Assembly (NCBI RefSeq): GCF_047663525.1
Contig: NC_092602.1
Location: 2,425,501 to 2,489,500 of the forward strand
Length of the DNA stretch: 64,000 bases
Origin: Anas platyrhynchos
Taxonomy: Eukaryota; Chordata; Aves; Anseriformes; Anatidae
Direction: 5' to 3'
In this document: in pieces, positions 1-12,072 of the stretch
Layout: every line of letters starts with the position of its first letter
Numbering within the stretch: the first letter of the stretch is position 1
Program-made: the position numbers and the translations under genes
The notes under the pieces: generated by a model
What the model was told of the DNA's origin: nothing
What the model saw: the letters and a program-made list of their open reading frames with translations, nothing else
Databases searched by the model: none

Positions 1-731
1 GTGTCTGTGTTGAATGCTTCATGTGCAGTAACAAACTACTTAACCCTGTACTGCAGGTTAATCAGAAATAGAGCTATTCTGAAATGAACATTTTTTTACA
101 GTTAAATACGTATTGAGTGACCTGCAGTCAAAAAAAAACACAACTGTAGAGTTGTAACTGTGCTATTTCTAGATGGGTAGTTCCAGAACGTACCTCCCAG
201 ATACATCAAAATGGATTGAGACAGGACCCTGGGTAGCTTCAGAAAATGCCAGTAGCCCCTGAAAAGAAGGGGTGAGTGGTTAAGTGCTATTTTAAACACA
301 GATGAAGATTAGCACACATTTATTCCAGCTGTTGTTTAGTGGAAAAAAAAAAAAAAAGTAAAAGCCTGCTTTAAAGGGTGAAAGTTTACTGCTGCTAGCA
401 TGCATTTCCTGCCTTCTCTGCCTGGAGCTTTGCCTAAGAAATGTCTGCAGTAGAATTACTATGCCCGTGATGCTTTTTTCTCCAGCAGTTACATGTCTGC
501 CCAGTACTGAAATTACTTTTCTGCTGGTTTAAAAGTTTTGCCTTTCACAGGCTGCTCTGAGGGACTCTGCAGTGTCCTGAAAATGCCTGTTTTTAAAGCC
601 AATCCTTAACCAACTAGTGAAATCCTGCTACCAGACAGGAGGTCTGGTGCAACGCTTTCAAGGAGGAATCGTTCTCCATTGCCCAGGTCAAGTCATGCAA
701 ATTAATGGAAAATGACAAATTTTTAACTTAC
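1..731 (-). other. RAD9B intron 7, partial
   Basis: Donor GTAAG sits at 731-727 on the minus strand. I find no exon encoding the expected next segment (GILTF/GLLAF-type) before the window edge. A poly-A run near 341-356 is the only simple repeat noticed; nothing else is recognised. Confidence 0.6.
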
Positions 732-3700
732 CCTCAGTTCTTTAAGGCAAAACGTCACTTCAGAATCTACTTCAACTTGAAAGTAGTCAAATTCATCTGG
801 ATTTAGCTGTATTTCAGTAAGCATTGTCTTTGAAAAGTCTGTTTGAAATAACAAGAAAGTCGAGGACTCAAAGCTACAATTATTATAACCATGATGTTTT
901 TGTATTAGCAACAAATGGTGAGTAACAATAATGTTTAGCTTATCTAAATTTATATTTAATAAAATAAAAAAATATAGCGTATTATGTGGATTTACGCAGC
1001 TTTTAACAGAACTTATTTCATGATCGGCTATGCGATGGCGTCCTGATGCCTGCTGTCAATCCTTTAAATCTGCTTTATCTACAGGCATTGATCACAAATG
1101 CGATTACCAGCTTCTTACTGCTGCATAGATGGGAAGGCCAAAATGCAGCATGACTTTAACAGAGTGATGGTTGTCAGCAATTATTATTAGAGGACCATGA
1201 AAGCCGAGCTGGGTTATTTAGTCTAAATTACCGTCTTTTCTTGATCCTATGCAAATGACAGTGGAAAATAAGCTCTCCAGCATCAGGTATTCAATTGTTG
1301 CTCACTGTCATTTGACTACTCATTAGCTATTATCAGGTGTGTGAAAAGAAAATAAGAGGGTACTACCAGGATGCATCACAGTCTCTGAGGCATTCAGAAA
1401 AATACACCAGCTTAAGCAGTTCTCTTCCAAAGCCCGGCTGCCAGGGAAGTATTAAACAAGTCCCAGCCTCCTCTTTCTTTGCTGAAGAGGTGTTTTTTTT
1501 TCAGCCTTCAACAAGGCCGTACTGCATGGTCAAATACATTCTTGTAAAGTTCCTTAGAACTGCAAAAATAAATGTTTACAGCATACCTGCCAACTTCTCC
1601 AAGGCAGAGCCCACCATATGCATATGAAAACAAGCCTAGGCAGAAGCTGTAATTTCTGTCTCTGAAAATTAAACCTGAATGTGGAAAAACCCAATCCATC
1701 AGCAGACGGTATGTTCAAAGGACACGCTTTGTTTCAGAGCACGCAGAACATCTGCTGCAGGCAGCGCTCTGCATCGCATGCTACACAACAAAAGCCACAC
1801 CTGTTATTCCTCTTTTTCTCCCATTTGATTATTTTTTTTTTTTTCAGTATCCCACTGCCTTTCTACCTACTATTTTTTCACTCTCCTTATTGCAATAATG
1901 CTTTTAAATGTATGTTCTTAAAATAACATTTATTTTTCATACAAAATTTAATCTTACTGTATTTTCAGTAATTTCTTTCCTGATTCACTTCTGTCAGTTT
2001 CCACCACTTACTCCTTCTTGCTCTCCACTGTTTTAGCCTGTTCTAAGCACAATCCCCACACCTACACTCCAGGCAGTCATCTCTTCTAGGTCATTATCCT
2101 CAGCTTTGGTCATAAGTATGCAAAGCATCCCTTTATTATATGATACACAAGAACCTGTACTTCAAAAACACAATCATAACATTAAAATTAGTCTGAGTCA
2201 CACACCAAGAATCTGGACTGCTCTCCATCTCAGATCCGAAAATAACAAGACACAACATAACAGTACAAGGCCAGCTAACACACTAGATATACTCTGTAAC
2301 AGAATCAATTCTTTAATTGTGTTATTCTGATTTAAATAGTTCATTTTAAGGCCTAATATTATCTCCTTTTCCCTGTCTGTTTCTATGCTTCTGCTCTTAG
2401 AGCATGGTAATTACCTCTGTTGAAGCCTACAGCAAATGGCGTAACTTATTTCAATTGGCTGCTCAGTCTGCTATCTGCCACCAATACCAGGAAAATATTA
2501 TTAAAACCATCGTTTCTTAACCCAGAGGATGGCAGTCTGAATTAAAAATCTCCATTTCATTCAGCTATGAAACACATTTCTGTTGCAGGTTGTTATTCCT
2601 GCAGTTCACCCGTTCTGAAGTCCCAACAGCCCTTTGGATTTTGCATTTCCTTACCAGCATCTTCCTCGGCGTAACTCCTGAAACAAACTTTCATTGGAGT
2701 AACCGATAAAGTCACTTCTTCTTGACTGGTTGGAAAATGAATCATTATATCAGCCAGCAGCCTATAAAATTTAATTTAGTATTAAAATAATTTTACATGA
2801 CACGAGTTATTACCTAGCAATTGTTACTGGCATTAGAAATTAAAATTATTCCTTGACACTATTGTTGGAAAAAAGCACCTTTGAAATGTGCAACCCTTCA
2901 AGCATGCTGTAGCTTTAAAATTGATTTATACAGTACTAGGTATGTGAGAAATCTAAAAACACACCTAATAATTATGAAATCAAATTTGCTTACATTTAAT
3001 ACCTGTGCATGTTGCCCAATCAGCCTCACATACATACATAACACTGCTGATCCCTGTTTCTGAAATAGTAACGTGAAGTATCAAGTATTAGAACAATGGA
3101 TTTAGCAACTTACCACTTGACTGTGGGCCCTAACCAGATTTTGATTTTTTTTAATGACTATAACAACAGGATTGCCTCCTGGATGATTTCTTTTCAGAAA
3201 AAAATATTTTTCTACTCATTACCTGGAGTGGACTTTAAGTATGTTCGGACACATGTGCTTTGCAAAAACAGCCTGCAGTGGATCACATTCTTGGAAAGTC
3301 AGATTATACGTTTTTATAACACCTAAGTATAAAGCACGTGAACAAAAATCAAAAGAATTGTAATGCTTACATTAAAGCCAAAAAGGGTCTAAAATTCTAC
3401 TTTATTTTTAGTATTAATTGTTCTTTTAAGAAAGACATCTCAACAGAGAAAGTAACTGAAGGACTCTAGCAGTAACTCACCCACAAATAGAAAACCGAAT
3501 TAAAATGCCACCTAACACTTCCTTCACCCTATTAGTTATTCCCTCTAGCATCTGAGTTTTTTAAGAATTCACAGCAAATGACTGAACATCAACAAGTCCA
3601 ACAAATGCACGGAAAAAAAATAAATTCAATATTTAACTTATACAGTAATATAAATGGTGGTGGAATACATAAGGCAAACCCTACAGATCTGTTTCTAGAT

Positions 3701-6371
3701 AAGCCTGAGCTGATGTGTGAACTAAGTAAGCTTAATTGTCTTAAGACCTAATTCAATATATTACCTCTAAGTGTTATTATTAGTGGAAAGACCTACTATA
3801 TCCTTTACTTCAAACACCTGCCAAAGCTGGAGTTCCCTCCCTCCCCTTTTAAATTCCATAAAGTGTGTTCTTCAGAATTGAATCCAGCCTAATTCTAAAT
3901 GGTGTAAGAAGTGGGCTGACAATTAGTATAAAGCATATACAACCACTGAAATAAAGAAAGGCGGTCTGATAAATCCTGTCATAACTTTTTTTTTTTTTTT
4001 AACAAGGTGATGCACATGTTGAATATAAATTTTGATGTGAAGAGGCTGAAAGTGTTTGGCATAATGTTCCATCAATAACACTCAGTTAGTAATTACACTA
4101 AATATTATGTTACCCTGCTGTTTAAAACTGCTTCTGTTTCTGGAAAGTGACTTTTTGTGTAACCTACCATTTCTGCAGAGAAGCTGAAAAGTTATGTGAT
4201 GCTCATTAGTATTTGTATAAATGCTGCATTTCTCTACATTCCTTTCCAGCACATTTACACATCTAAATACAGGAAGAACTGACTGGGGAAGAAAAAAGAT
4301 CAGTGCAGAGGTTACTCACCAAGAAGTTTTGCAATGTTATTCCCTAACCTCATGCAGTTCATCTCGAGCTTTTATGGCTTCCCCAAACTGCTTTGTAAGC
4401 AGACGTGGAGGCAGCCGAAACTGATCCTTGCCAGCCTCACCCACGACTGCAGTATGTGGCTGACAGGACTGTTTGCTGAACAACTGGTCAAAGCTCTCCT
4501 GGCCTGTACTGTTCTCAAGGGCTACAGGAGAAACAACCAAGAGCCAGAAATGCAGTATTCCTTCACCCCAAGATTAAACTGGTTCAGGCTTTCGAAACTG
4601 CAGGGCACAGCTCAGGAGGTACACGTTTTAAGCAGTTAAATATGAATACTCTCACAGAATTACTCAGAAGCACTTGAGTTTACTGTGTTCTGCATGCCTG
4701 TATGATCCTCCCCCTATAATTTCATTTGGAAATTGAGCTAATTTGCTGCTTACAAAGCTGGGCATAACGATCTGTTAAAATATACCTTAATGAATAATTT
4801 ACATGGAAGTGATAACTGTTTTTCTTTCTGACATGGTTGAGACACAGCTGTCCAGCAGTAATGTTGAAAAAACATAGATGAGAAGAAGATGTATGCATAC
4901 GCTGACCTTGAAGAATTCACTGATCTCAAGGCAAGCTGAAAAGAAATGTAAAATCATTGATTACCTCAGAACTATTTCATACTGGATCTTTACCAAAAAA
5001 ACTACCTCTGTACTTCAGTAGCATATATAAACCACAAAACATTTAAATGTGTACATCTCAAAACAAATACAGATGTATCAAGCATATTATCATGTTCAGA
5101 CTTATCACCTTCATTATTACTGGTCAGAAGTCACAGGTGTAATGCAGGCACAGGAATCCAATCTTGGGATATTTAAGTGCGTGAGTTAAGCTTTGAAGTG
5201 TGTTACCTAATCACTCAGAGTTTCAGCTTGTGTTTGAGGTATGTGAAGGACTGGAGCCTGCTCTAAAACAATCTTCCCGTACATCCATCCACACAAGGCA
5301 TACAAATGAGCACAGCCACTACCAGCACCTACGGGATACTTCACGCATGAAAAGAGAGGACCTCCCAGCAAGCTGGGTCGATCACTTCTAACTCAGAAAC
5401 CTCTAGAGAAAACCCTAATTCTGCGGGAAGTGGTGTTTGATTAATGGGAGGAATTCTTCCTGTTGAGTCATACCAATACAAAAACATGTTGTTCAAACGT
5501 GATTTCTGATGTGGTACAAAACATAAACCTCTTGACCTGTGACAATAGAAATAAAACCCTTGGTATTAATCCGGATGTCCTGGACACGCTTCACCTTGGG
5601 TAACACCAAATTCCAATAATGTTAGGTGCAGAGCAGGTATGAATCTTCCTGGATATAATCTGCATAATTACAATTACAGAAAATGTGGCATTTGTCCATG
5701 TTGAAAGTGGAGGGAGCTGAGAGGGAATGTAACTCAGACTCAAGTGCACCTGTAGGAAAACAGATAAGGCAATATCCAACAGCACAACCGTGTTCCCAAC
5801 AAAGATTTTACACTGACAATTAATCAAATTTACTTACGCCTTTTTCTAAGGGGTCAAAGCAAAACTCATCGCTAATACGTGCTATGGCGTGTATTGCTTT
5901 TCCAAACACTAAAAGGAGTGAAACAAAACACCACAGCGTGCATTTTAAGTTACAACAAGTTATACCGCATCTTCTCCACGATAATTTAAGGGGAAACATT
6001 CCACATTTACCACACGTTTCCAAGAAAATTGATACCATGATGGCAAACGTTACTCTTTGCCGTGGCAGCGACACCCTGGTGCTCTCCAGGGCTGCCCAAC
6101 GAGGCACACCTCAGGTTTGGCACCTCCCTGCACAAGCAGCCCCCGAAACACCCTGTTTTCCCCCCAAAGTCTCCCCACAGCCACACCGACCACCATTTTA
6201 GTCAGAAAAAAGACATTTTGTGGCGACAACGAGCGCGGGGACCTCGCCCCGAGGGACACCCAAGGGGGTCTCACTCCCTGCCCGCGCTGAGGCAGCGCCC
6301 TGAGGGGGCCGCCCCGCACCCTGCCCGCGCTCGGTACCTCTGAGGGGAGCCCCCCCGAGCACCCCCCTCAT
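732..6371 (-). CDS. RAD9B: RAD9B, 9-1-1 checkpoint clamp subunit (5' part, exons 1-7)
   Basis: RAD9 proteins are PCNA-like subunits of the RAD9-HUS1-RAD1 clamp, which is loaded at damaged DNA and helps activate ATR. Seven coding exons, read right to left: 6338-6371, 5838-5908, 4786-4935, 4168-4282, 3223-3322, 2655-2761 and 732-838. All have AG/GT borders and join in one frame of 228 codons. Family landmarks are [16 protein letters not shown] in exon 2, [14 protein letters not shown] and FFQHY in exon 3, VLPVFRC and LERNVEKC in exon 4, NLTFQEC in exon 5, [12 protein letters not shown] in exon 6, and [20 protein letters not shown] in exon 7. The 11 residues before VFGK match the length of RAD9 N-termini, which supports the ATG at 6371. 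Paralogue B rather than A is inferred from the head-to-head VPS29 neighbour, as in human. The rest of the clamp and the phosphorylated tail lie beyond the left edge. Confidence 0.93.
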
Positions 6372-6720
6372 GGCCGCGCCCTTCCCCTCACGGCGAGCCC
6401 CGGATGCAGCCGCAGGGGGCGGGCGGCGGAGAAAACGCGGTCGGGGCCGGCTTGGCCCTGTGGAGGCGCCGTAGCGGCGGCGGCGGGGCCTGGCTTCCGC
6501 GGGGAGGTGCGGGCGGCGGCGGGCAGGATGGTGAGAGGCGGCGGGCACGGCCCCGGGGCTCGGTCCCCCCCCCACCCCCGGTCCCCCCGGGTCGGGGCGC
6601 TCCGCTCCCGGCTGCTTCTTACCGGGGGGGCTCCGTCAGCCGGCGCCCGGAGGAGGGAGGCGAAGGGGTGGTGGGGGGGGAGGCTAGGCCTGAGGTGGGG
6701 GGGGGGGGAGCTGTGCTCGG
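6190..6720. promoter_or_regulatory. Bidirectional CpG-island promoter of RAD9B and VPS29
   Basis: A GC- and CpG-rich block holds both first coding exons. The RAD9B ATG (6371-6369, minus) and the VPS29 ATG (6528-6530, plus) are only 156 bp apart and point away from each other. No TATA box was seen. A CTTCCG ETS-like core (about 6493-6498) and GGCGG/GC boxes lie between the starts. The island ends abruptly in an AT-rich tract at about 6730-6900. A shared promoter is inferred; the transcription starts themselves cannot be seen. Confidence 0.8.
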
Positions 6721-9700
6721 AGCGTTTTGTTTTTAATTTTTTCCCCTCATGATTTTGATTTTAACGCTTCTCTCATAACGCCGACAAATCATTAATTGTG
6801 ATTTTTTAATTTAATTTAATTAATTTATTAATATTTTTTTTTTATTTTCTTCCCCGTTCATCCGGCTGTGTTTTTTTTTTTTTTATTATTATTATTTTTT
6901 TCTTTTCTGTTGCTTCCTTTTCGTTTAACGCTGGTCGCGTCTCACCCCGTTTTCCATTCCCCTGTCTGCGATCAACTCCACCGCCCCTAAGGCCGGGCAC
7001 AGAGTAAGTGCGCCGAACGGGCTCGGGGGGCGGCCAGCGGGCACCCAGGGCAGGCAGGGAGCCTCCAGGAGGCACCCAGGACCCACCTAGGGGCAGGCAG
7101 GAGGCACCCAGGGCAAGCACAAGGCACTCAGGAACTACCCAAGATAGGTAGGAAGCATCCAGGAAGCATCCAGGAGGATCCCAGGAAAGGCAGGAGGCAC
7201 CCAGGAACTACCCAAGAGAGGCAGGAAGCATCCAGGAGGCTTCCAGAAAGGGCAGGAGGCACCCAGGAAAGGCAGGAGGCACCCAGGAACTGCCCAAGAT
7301 AGGCAGAAGGCATCCAGGAGGCTCCCAGGAGGCACCCAGGGGCTACTCCCCAGCTGCACCCCAGCTCCGAGTCACACCTGGGAGCCTTTGCTCATTGTTA
7401 CGGTGGCTTTCCAAGCTTTAATGTAAGTAACGGGAGCTCAGAAGGGATCTGGGGGAACGTGGCTTGCCTGCTCACCAGCAGAGGCGATCTCTGTTGGGTG
7501 CTCTGCTGACTGCAGCGGGGCTGTGTGTAAGTGGCAGCGCGGTCTGATTAAACGTCATGTGCAGAACGGGGACTGCGTGCCTAAATCCTGAGGTGTCAGT
7601 GAGAGAACCCATTGATTGCCACTTGATCAGAATCACTCATTACCCATTTTTACGTGCTTTCCAGTACATCATCACAATTAGGAGCTAGTTAGTATTTTGG
7701 ACAACTTTTGAAAGGCCATTAAAAGTCATATATTTGTATTTCTTTCCTGGGTTGGTTTCAGATTGGTAGCTTGTAGATGAAAGAACTCCTGTACTGTTTG
7801 CCAGTATTTTCAAACACCTACTCTCAAGAAGTGCATGGGTTTCATGATGGTGCCAAGACATTGTTAATTAAAAACAAGGAGAAAAAAACACCCAAGTTCT
7901 CTGCCTTTTGGTGTCAGCTAGCATGAAGATAGCTGCATGGCTTAAAGATACAAAAATTAAGAAAGGTGATTTGGTTTCTATTGCTTATGTATATAGGTGC
8001 ATATAGATTTCTGAACTGTTTTTTACACAGATTAGATGGCTGTCATTCTAGGAACAGTCTGCCCAGCAAAGTGTTAGGGTTGGAAGATGATCAGCCACAG
8101 TTAACTGGGAGGTGTCCATCAGGCTGTCAGGGAGGCCTGCCTTTAAATCCAGTGGTTTCAGTATAGAAGCATAACACCCATGCTTCATAGAGCTTTTCAT
8201 GCCCTTCTTGCAAAATTAATTTATCGCTACTTTGCTTGCATTAATTATTTCTTTATTAGGCCTAAAATATCAAACCATGGCCTTCATCTGAATCCATAAT
8301 TTCGAAGCTGCCATTAAATTTGTTTTCCTTGCATATTTTGTAATGAAACTGTGAATGGATAAAACTGGTAATAGAAACACTGCATGTAATAATCTATCTT
8401 CTCTGCTGCAGTGTTTTGTTTTTTTTTTCCATTTCATTATTTTTTTACTCTTCTGTTGTTCATTGATTCCTACAGTATGGGCTTGGAACAAGCGTCCTGT
8501 TCTGATTAACTATTAACACACATTGCAAATTTGCTATTTTCTTTTTTTTTTCTTTTGATAAAAAAACAGAAGTTAATTAATGTAGAAAGAAGCTGGGATG
8601 AAGGATTTTTAAAGGGAATTGACTACAGTTTAGCTAGTTCTGTACTTGAGAACATCTGGTAGAGATGTCCTCTATCTTTTCTTTTTTTTTTTTAATGTTT
8701 AAGTGAAAACAGAATGTAGGATAGTTTATGGTAGTTTCCAAATTTGTGTAAATTGCATCAAGTAGTAATACAGTTCTTTTGCTATACCCTGCAGTGGCTT
8801 GTTTTAATTTTGTTGCTGAAAGCAACAACAACAAAAAACTGTAGACCCTTGTGTTCATAAGGCCCTCCTCTTGACAACATTCAAGATTAGTAAGGGCCCT
8901 TGCCTTCACTCAAAAATAGAAATATTCCATCACCATTTCATTCTTATTTGAGTAGCTTTTATATCAAAATGCAGTTACAAAACTGATGACATTGCAATGC
9001 TTTCTGTTACGTAATGATTCTTGTCTTAAGTATCTATAATGATTTTTCTTCCCTGTCATGACACCCGGTAAGTTGGTGTTAGTATTAGGAGATCTTCACA
9101 TTCCACATCGATGCAACAGCCTCCCAGCCAAATTCAAAAAGCTGCTGGTTCCAGGAAAGATCCAACACATTCTCTGCACGGGAAACCTCTGCACCAAGGA
9201 CACTTATGACTACCTCAAGACTCTGGCTGGGGACGTTCATGTTGTCAGAGGGGACTTTGATGAGGTAGTGGCTTCTCTTGGTATTTGGTTCATCTCTTAC
9301 ATAAAGGCAATGTTTGTGTTATTTGTACTGGTGGGCAAATTGAGCTTATGTAGTATTAGGAGTGAAAAGGGGTTCCACTTGATATGAATTGCACAGTAAG
9401 TTCTCTTCTGTCATTGGTCTTCTGTCATAGAACTAATTTATGTACTTAGCTAAGTCTAAGACTCAAGCCAACAGGAGCTCCAGTTGTGAGATCTTTAAAA
9501 TTCCTTGCATCTTTACCAAATTCTTGATACTGTTCATAAAAGCAGTATTGTAGCTCTTGTTTTGTAGCAGTAGAGCAAATCACAAGGTATTTCCATAGGC
9601 TTTCCACGTTTCTGTTTTATGCAGCTTTTTAAATATAAATCTGAAAATCTGATTTTTTTTTTTTACTTTGATTTTTAGAACCTGAATTATCCTGAACAGA

Positions 9701-10320
9701 AAGTTGTAACTGTTGGACAGTTCAAAATTGGGCTGATTCACGGCCATCAGGTCATTCCTTGGGGTGATATGGCAAGCCTGGCACTGCTACAAAGGCAGTT
9801 TGATGTGGACATCCTCATTTCAGGACATACACACAAATTTGAGGCATTTGAACATGAAAACAAATTCTATATCAACCCAGGATCAGCTACAGGAGCTTAT
9901 CATGCCTTAGAAAAGTAAGTATGGGATGGGAAATTCCTGTGGGGGGTTTTCTTCTGATAACACAAACTACAGGACTCCTTGTGAAGGTTAATATTTACAT
10001 TCTAAATGTCAGGCAGAGGAGAGGTTTATAGTAATTGCTAATTGTCCTGGAGTGAAATACAGAGAAATAAAGCTTCAGATCTGATGTACTGTGCTTACAA
10101 AACTGGAATCAATTAAAGTGATTCTTGCTAAGAAGTCTAACGATGAAACACTACTACTACAGTTTAATACTAAACAATATGATTTTTCTCCTCTCTTTCC
10201 AGCAATATCATTCCTTCATTTGTGCTGATGGATATCCAGGCTTCTACAGTAGTTACGTATGTCTATCAACTAATTGGAGATGATGTGAAAGTAGAAAGAA
10301 TTGAGTACAAAAAATCATAA
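6528..10320 (+). CDS. VPS29: VPS29, retromer complex subunit
   Basis: VPS29 is the metallophosphoesterase-fold subunit of retromer. It binds the C-terminal part of VPS35 on endosomes and supports endosome-to-Golgi and plasma-membrane recycling. Coding exons are 6528-6530 (the ATG alone), 9073-9264, 9679-9914 and 10203-10320, giving 549 nt and 182 aa, the same length as the main human isoform. The sequence is nearly identical to human: [13 protein letters not shown] carries the family D8 and H10, CTGNLC carries N39, VRGDFDE carries D62, and ISGHTHKFE carries the C-terminal His pair. As in human, exon 1 donates only the start codon, followed directly by the donor GTGAGA. The human isoform with AGHR inserted after Met has no obvious equivalent, because the 12 bases before 9073 are not preceded by AG. 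An in-frame ATG at 9058 lies in the intron just before the acceptor and is not the expected start. Confidence 0.97.
6531..9072 (+). other. VPS29 intron 1
   Basis: The 2.5 kb intron starts with the tail of the CpG island, followed by an AT-rich, T-homopolymer-rich stretch (about 6730-6910) and a minisatellite (7031-7341). The remainder to 9072 is unique AT-rich sequence with short T and A runs. No further coding exon or RNA gene is recognised. Confidence 0.6.
7031..7341. repeat. Minisatellite in VPS29 intron 1
   Basis: The tandem array is built from a roughly 17-base word close to GGCAGGAGGCACCCAGG, alternating with CATCCAGGAGG and ACTACCCAAGA variants. A higher-order unit opening GGAACTRCCCAAGA starts at 7131, 7204 and 7286 (spacings of 73 and 82 bases), so copies differ in length. 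One strand is purine-biased with almost no T. It is stop-free in minus frames, which creates spurious proline/leucine-rich ORFs. Confidence 0.9.
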
Positions 10321-10547
10321 AGTATATTTGCTTGTCTGGCATTTTTACCATCTCATCCTGGAACTGCAAGTTACTACAATACTTGATTGTTAGTTTACAG
10401 TACTACACTTACTTGCTAACAGCTTAACAATGTAGCTTCTTGGTAATAACTTTAAAACAACATTGTGTTTGCTTATTTTCTCTGTATGAATTGATTTGTA
10501 AAATATACCATTAAAATAACTGTTTAAATACTGTTCCTTAATGTTAT

Positions 10548-10553
10548 AATAAA
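10548..10553 (+). promoter_or_regulatory. VPS29 polyadenylation signal (AATAAA)
   Basis: The first canonical AATAAA after the VPS29 stop (10318-10320) lies 228 bases downstream. Further AATAAA motifs occur near 10803 and 11187, so longer 3' UTR forms are possible. Confidence 0.65.
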
Positions 10554-11663
10554 CTTCACTTCATAGAAAAACTAAGCTTTATGAACTGTTGAAAAAAAAG
10601 CAACTACTGTGCTTGTTTTTAAAGTGGCTGGCAGTTCTGTCTTTACCTAATGCTTAGCAAAAAGCTTGATGTGCTGGTTCAGTGACATCTAAAAGAAAAA
10701 TGTAAAAGGTTTGAACAAAACAGTTACGACACTGGGGACGTGTTAGGTTTGCTTCACAATCTGTTTGATATTTGATTTTTTTCATTCCCAATTAAGTTAA
10801 AAGAATAAACTGGGTTGATTTTTTGAAAAATTAGAATGAACACTTTCTTAACTTAGAGTAGTAATTTCACTGTATGAAGTTGAACTTCAGCCTTTTTATA
10901 GTCAAAGCCATTCCAAACACTACTATGCTTTAATGAGTGACAGTCTCATTAATTCTGTAAACAGTAAAGAGAAGCTTTCATTTATTTATGGCTTATATCT
11001 GATAGTATGTCTACATAATTTGTTCCACATACAAAGGTTTTAAATAATGTAATTCCATATAACACTTGTACTACTATTGAAGCCTAAAAAATGAGTTGTT
11101 CAAGAAGACTGGACCTTTTCCCTAGTCTCAGGGAACTGCATGTATTTTAATATCTACTGCTTCTCATGACTGCTAATTTTCCAATATAAATAAATCTGTT
11201 GTCTTCTGCACAACATTTAGAAAAATGGCCTGCTTCCTTTGCATATATTGTCTTTTGTATTACCATTTTCTTCAGTGCAATATCTGTGCAAAAATCTCTG
11301 TAGTATTTCCTATAGAGGCTTGAGTTAAACTAATGAGTTATCCGTAGAACTCAAAGGATCAGCTAGAATATTTACTTCTGTGTCATAATCTTAATTATTT
11401 CTATTAAAGCAGGCTTATTTTTACCTTATAAAAAGACTCAAGTATTTCAGTTTGGTATCTTAGGAAACTTTGGCTAACTGCAATTTCATGCAGTGAAATA
11501 CATGCCTATCATTTTCTTAATGTCTACAGCACAATAAAGCACAACAAGGTTAAAAGGAAACTTTGCCAAATGTGTTCTACTCAGTCAATAGCCTCTCTTG
11601 ACAAGCTTACCAGCCACTTCATAAAGTTTATAAAATACTGGAAGGTCAATATTGATATGTCAG

Positions 11664-11669
11664 TTTATT
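11664..11669 (-). promoter_or_regulatory. Probable KNTC1 polyadenylation signal
   Basis: AATAAA on the minus strand (TTTATT as given), about 400 bases after the KNTC1 stop codon. It is the closest canonical hexamer I noticed. Another lies at about 10981. Assignment is by position only. Confidence 0.45.
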
Positions 11670-12072
11670 TATGCTCATACTTTAATTAAAATTACAATTT
11701 ATCTAAAAGGCATATTTTACACGAAGTGTAACACTTCCAATTGAAAATTTAATTACAGTTATGCAAGATTATGTTCGTGCAAATGCAATCTTAAGAGTGA
11801 TGCTGACAGCAGACTTCAACACAGAGATATAATACAAAGGTAAAGGAAATCAGTTTTAGTCCTTCTTAAAATCAAAGTGATAAATATGAATTGTGGCAGA
11901 GTATGGCATAGAAACAGCATAGAACAGTTAAAAAAAAATGTGGAAAACATTTGGAAAACAAATGTGGAAGAAAAGCAGTGAGGTTTTAGTTCAATGTTCA
12001 CTTGACCAGTATGTACATTGCTAATGCATAGCACTTATCTTGCCAGCAGAGGGAGAAAAGACAAAGGATAAA

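Larger units (their letters stand above)
10321..12072. other. Convergent 3' ends of VPS29 and KNTC1
   Basis: The 1.75 kb between the VPS29 stop and the KNTC1 stop is AT-rich and shows no coding exon. It holds the VPS29 AATAAA on the plus strand and the likely KNTC1 signal on the minus strand. In human the two genes are far apart on 12q24, so a lineage-specific junction falls somewhere in this interval. Confidence 0.7.

Noticed and set aside
5630-5760. A possible RAD9B exon reading NMDKCHIF, similar to the family segment NIEKCRIF
   Set aside because: It is in the wrong phase after exon 2. A much better exon with LERNVEKC exists at 4168-4282 in the correct order and frame.
6198-6575. A 125-codon minus-strand ORF in the RAD9B/VPS29 CpG island
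   Set aside because: It is Pro/Arg/Ala-rich as expected from GC composition. Only its short segment around the RAD9B exon 1 ATG is supported by homology and splicing.
7031-7341. The repeat array considered as CRISPR-like
   Set aside because: Repeats are head-to-tail degenerate words without unique spacers, in a vertebrate intron.
7128-7359. Minus-strand ORFs with repeated LPFLGSSW-like residues
   Set aside because: They are translations of the minisatellite, with no start context or homology.
9058-9072. An in-frame ATG (MTPGK) just upstream of VPS29 exon 2
   Set aside because: The AG at 9071-9072 is the conserved acceptor and the normal start is the ATG-only exon 1 at 6528. Use of 9058 would need a promoter inside the intron.
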